A DNA stretch of 60,157 nt. Origin: Mesobacillus boroniphilus (GTDB lineage Bacteria; Bacillota; Bacilli; Bacillales; Cytobacillaceae). Made by a program: the position numbers and the translations under genes. The notes under the pieces are model-generated. The model saw only the letters and a program-made list of their open reading frames with translations. It was not told where the DNA came from and ran no database searches. The DNA lies in contig NZ_QTKX01000005.1 in the NCBI RefSeq assembly GCF_018424685.1, forward strand, positions 1-60,157, read 5' to 3'. Positions 56,943-60,157 of the stretch are shown here, one piece after another (the first letter of the stretch is position 1; each line of letters opens with the position of its first letter).

Positions 56943-57944
56943 ATGCTCAAGATTGGCGATATCGAAATGAAAAACCGGGTTGTCCTTGCGCCAATGGCTG
57001 GCATCTGCAACTCAGCGTTCCGTTTGACCGTAAAAGAATTCGGCGCCGGGCTAGTCTGTGCCGAAATGGTCAGCGACAAAGGCATTGTTTCTCAAAACAA
57101 TAGAACACTTGATATGTTATATATAGATGAACGAGAAAAGCCGCTCAGCCTGCAGATTTTTGGCGGTGAAAAGGAAACGCTTGTCCAGGCGGCGCAATAC
57201 GTGGATAAAAATACGAATGCCGATATCATTGATATCAATATGGGCTGCCCGGTGCCAAAAATCACAAAATGTGACGCGGGTGCGAAGTGGCTGCTAGATC
57301 CAAACAAAATTTACGAAATGGTATCGGCAGTAGTGGATGCTGTTGAAAAGCCGGTTACAGTTAAAATGCGTATGGGCTGGGATGATGAACATATTTTCGC
57401 GATCCAGAATGCGCAGGCTGTAGAACGCGCCGGTGGTAAGGCAGTTGCGCTACACGGCCGTACACGTTTACAGATGTATGAAGGAACAGCAAACTGGGAT
57501 ATCATCCGTGACGTGAAGCAGGCTGTAAACATTCCTGTGATCGGCAACGGGGATGTTCAGACTCCTCAGGATGCCAGGAGGATGCTTGACGAGACAGGCG
57601 CAGATGGAGTCATGATCGGCCGCGCTGCTCTCGGAAACCCATGGATGATTTACCGTACGGTAAAATATCTCGAAACAGGGGAATTAATGGGTGAACCAAG
57701 TGCGCGCGAAAAAATCGACGTCAGCATCCTGCACCTTGACCGCCTGATCGCTTTGAAGAACGAACACATTGCCGTCCGTGAAATGCGCAAGCATGCAGCA
57801 TGGTACCTGAAGGGAATCCGTGGGAACGCAACTGTCCGTAACGGTATCAATGAATGCTCAACAAGAAATGAGCTTGTCGGTTTGCTGAAAAACTTTGCGG
57901 ATGAAGCAGAAGCAAAAGAGCAAATAGCACATCAGGTTGGATAA
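56943..57944 (+). CDS. dusB: tRNA-dihydrouridine synthase B
   Basis: 333-aa FMN enzyme that reduces uridines in tRNA to dihydrouridine. TIM-barrel motifs: VVLAPMAGICNSAFRLTVKE (residues ~14-33), INMGCPVPKI with catalytic Cys (~102), VKMRMGWDD, ALHGRTRLQMYEG, NGDVQTPQDA and GRAALGNPW. The start ATG 56943 follows AAGGAGG, 35 bases after yazB, so it may be the last gene of the folate unit. Confidence 0.96.
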   Translation: MLKIGDIEMKNRVVLAPMAGICNSAFRLTVKEFGAGLVCAEMVSDKGIVSQNNRTLDMLYIDEREKPLSLQIFGGEKETLVQAAQYVDKNTNADIIDINMGCPVPKITKCDAGAKWLLDPNKIYEMVSAVVDAVEKPVTVKMRMGWDDEHIFAIQNAQAVERAGGKAVALHGRTRLQMYEGTANWDIIRDVKQAVNIPVIGNGDVQTPQDARRMLDETGADGVMIGRAALGNPWMIYRTVKYLETGELMGEPSAREKIDVSILHLDRLIALKNEHIAVREMRKHAAWYLKGIRGNATVRNGINECSTRNELVGLLKNFADEAEAKEQIAHQVG

Positions 57945-57947
57945 AAA

Positions 57948-57976
57948 TTGACATTAATCGTCACTTTTCCTATAAT
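57948..57976 (+). promoter_or_regulatory. Fully consensus sigma-A promoter just before a terminator
   Basis: TTGACA (57948-57953), 17 bases, TATAAT (57971-57976), starting 3 bases after the dusB stop. A terminator hairpin begins ~19 bases past the -10. RNA from here would be ~42 bases unless it reads through to lysS. Confidence 0.75.
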
Positions 57977-57994
57977 ACCTTTATCCTTAAATGT

Positions 57995-58024
57995 AACTGC
58001 CAGTGGTCAAACTGGCAGTTTTTA
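57995..58024 (+). terminator. Terminator between dusB and lysS
   Basis: Perfect 10-bp stem AACTGCCAGT / ACTGGCAGTT with a 6-base loop and T tail. It would end dusB transcripts and any RNA started at 57983. Confidence 0.85.
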
Positions 58025-58124
58025 TTCTATTTGGGCATTAAAAAGAGATTTTTAATGTCTGAATACGTTTGTTTGTGTAAAATAATAAAAGTATCCACCA
58101 AACATAATTAGGATTACATAATAA

Positions 58125-59639
<1,515 letters not shown>

Positions 59640-59651
59640 TAGATAGAAGAA

Positions 59652-59685
59652 AAGGCAAAACGGCAAAGGCCGTTTTGCCTTTTTT
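59652..59685 (+). terminator. lysS terminator
   Basis: AAGGCAAAACGGC / GCCGTTTTGCCTT hairpin with T tail. Confidence 0.9.
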
Positions 59686-59814
59686 AATCTAGAATGAGAT
59701 TGAATATAATCCTTCACATTGAAAGAAATGAAAAGCAGTGGTCTACTAATATTTGAACACAGAAATATGAATTATCTTTCTTTTATTTCCGCGAATAAAA
59801 ATAGCAAAAAGATA

Positions 59815-59843
59815 TTGCTATTGTAGAATAAAGGTGCTATATT
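59815..59843 (+). promoter_or_regulatory. Possible rrn P1 promoter
   Basis: TTGCTA (59815-59820), 17 bases, TATATT (59838-59843), 83 bases upstream of the P2 -10. Tandem promoters ~90 bp apart are usual for Bacillus rrn operons. The predicted start coincides with a hairpin TGTTGCTA / TAGCAACA (59850-59878). Confidence 0.5.
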
Positions 59844-59897
59844 TATATCTGTTGCTACGAGCTACTTAGTTAGCAACAAGAAAACGAAAAAAACTTA

Positions 59898-59926
59898 TTG
59901 ACATCAGGCTTTAAACTTGATAATAT
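59898..59926 (+). promoter_or_regulatory. rrn P2 promoter
   Basis: TTGACA (59898-59903), 17 bases, TAATAT (59921-59926). The leader then contains the boxA-like TTGTTCTTTGAAAACTAAAC typical of Bacillus rrn operons. Confidence 0.85.
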
Positions 59927-60071
59927 ATAAGAGTTGCTTCTGACGGAGCGACGAAACAAATTGTTCTTTGAAAACTAAACAAACAAGCGTCAACAAACAA
60001 TAAATTATCATGACTTCTATTATAGAAGAACATGAGCCAACGTTTTAACTTTATGAGCTAACTCATAACTC

Positions 60072-60157
60072 TTTCTTGGAGAGTTTGATCCTGGCTCAGG
60101 ACGAACGCTGGCGGCGTGCCTAATACATGCAAGTCGAGCGGATCTTCATTAGCTTGC
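60072..60157 (+). rRNA. 16S ribosomal RNA, 5' end (partial)
   Basis: Contains the universal 5' sequence AGAGTTTGATCCTGGCTCAG followed by GACGAACGCTGGCGGCGTGC, and is cut by the window edge. It starts the downstream rrn operon, probably the counterpart of B. subtilis rrnJ beyond lysS. Confidence 0.97.

Overview
The window is a chromosomal segment from a spore-forming Bacillaceae bacterium. Gene order follows the origin-proximal region of Bacillus subtilis almost exactly, from csfB-tmk to lysS, between two ribosomal RNA operons. Sporulation genes (csfB, yabG, sspF, spoVG, fin, spoVT, yabP, yabQ, spoIIE) and promoters matching the sporulation sigma factors F, G, H, K and possibly E make the assignment to an endospore former secure. 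The species cannot be read from the sequence alone.

Layout. 1-377: the 3' end of 23S rRNA, a 5S gene and the rrn terminator. 857-8362: the anti-sigma factor csfB, yaaO, then the tmk-darA-yaaR-holB-ricT-yabA-yabB-rsmI cluster, covering DNA replication and its control, c-di-AMP sensing and RNA modification. abrB follows on the minus strand with its Spo0A-controlled promoter. 9408-15604: metS, tatD, an interrupted yabE, rnmV and ksgA. 15848-21250: yabG, veg, sspF, ispE, purR, ridA and spoVG. 21251-29768: glmU, prs, a large 52-bp tandem array, ctc, pth, fin and mfd. 30122-36428: spoVT, yabM, yabN, rqcP, yabP, yabQ, divIC and yabR. 36732-37022: tRNA-Glu and tRNA-Met on the minus strand. 37299-45877: spoIIE, yabS, yabT, tilS, hpt and ftsH. 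46101-49819: coaX, hslO, yacD and cysK. 50095-51973: a regulator-MFS transporter pair absent from the B. subtilis order. 52181-57944: the folate operon pabB-pabA-pabC-folP-folB-folK, then yazB and dusB. 58155-59639: lysS, followed by the promoters and 5' end of the next rRNA operon.

The genes are mostly housekeeping (translation, tRNA and rRNA modification, nucleotide, cell-wall, isoprenoid, CoA and folate precursors, DNA repair) interleaved with sporulation functions. Both anti-sigma genes csfB and fin carry sigma-F-type promoters. abrB and spoIIE keep Spo0A-type promoter architecture.

The least ordinary content is intergenic. Four unrelated short-word repeat arrays occur in four intergenic regions. 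Two have a period of 20-21 bp and two a period of 52 bp, all near whole numbers of DNA helical turns. A modular dispersed repeat occurs four times, once between the two tRNA genes. A cluster of Spo0A-box-like heptamers sits in front of a possible small RNA between abrB and metS. A fully consensus promoter lies about 20 bp before a terminator upstream of lysS. Two genes look broken: yaaR carries three lesions in its first 80 bases and yabE has one in-frame TAG.
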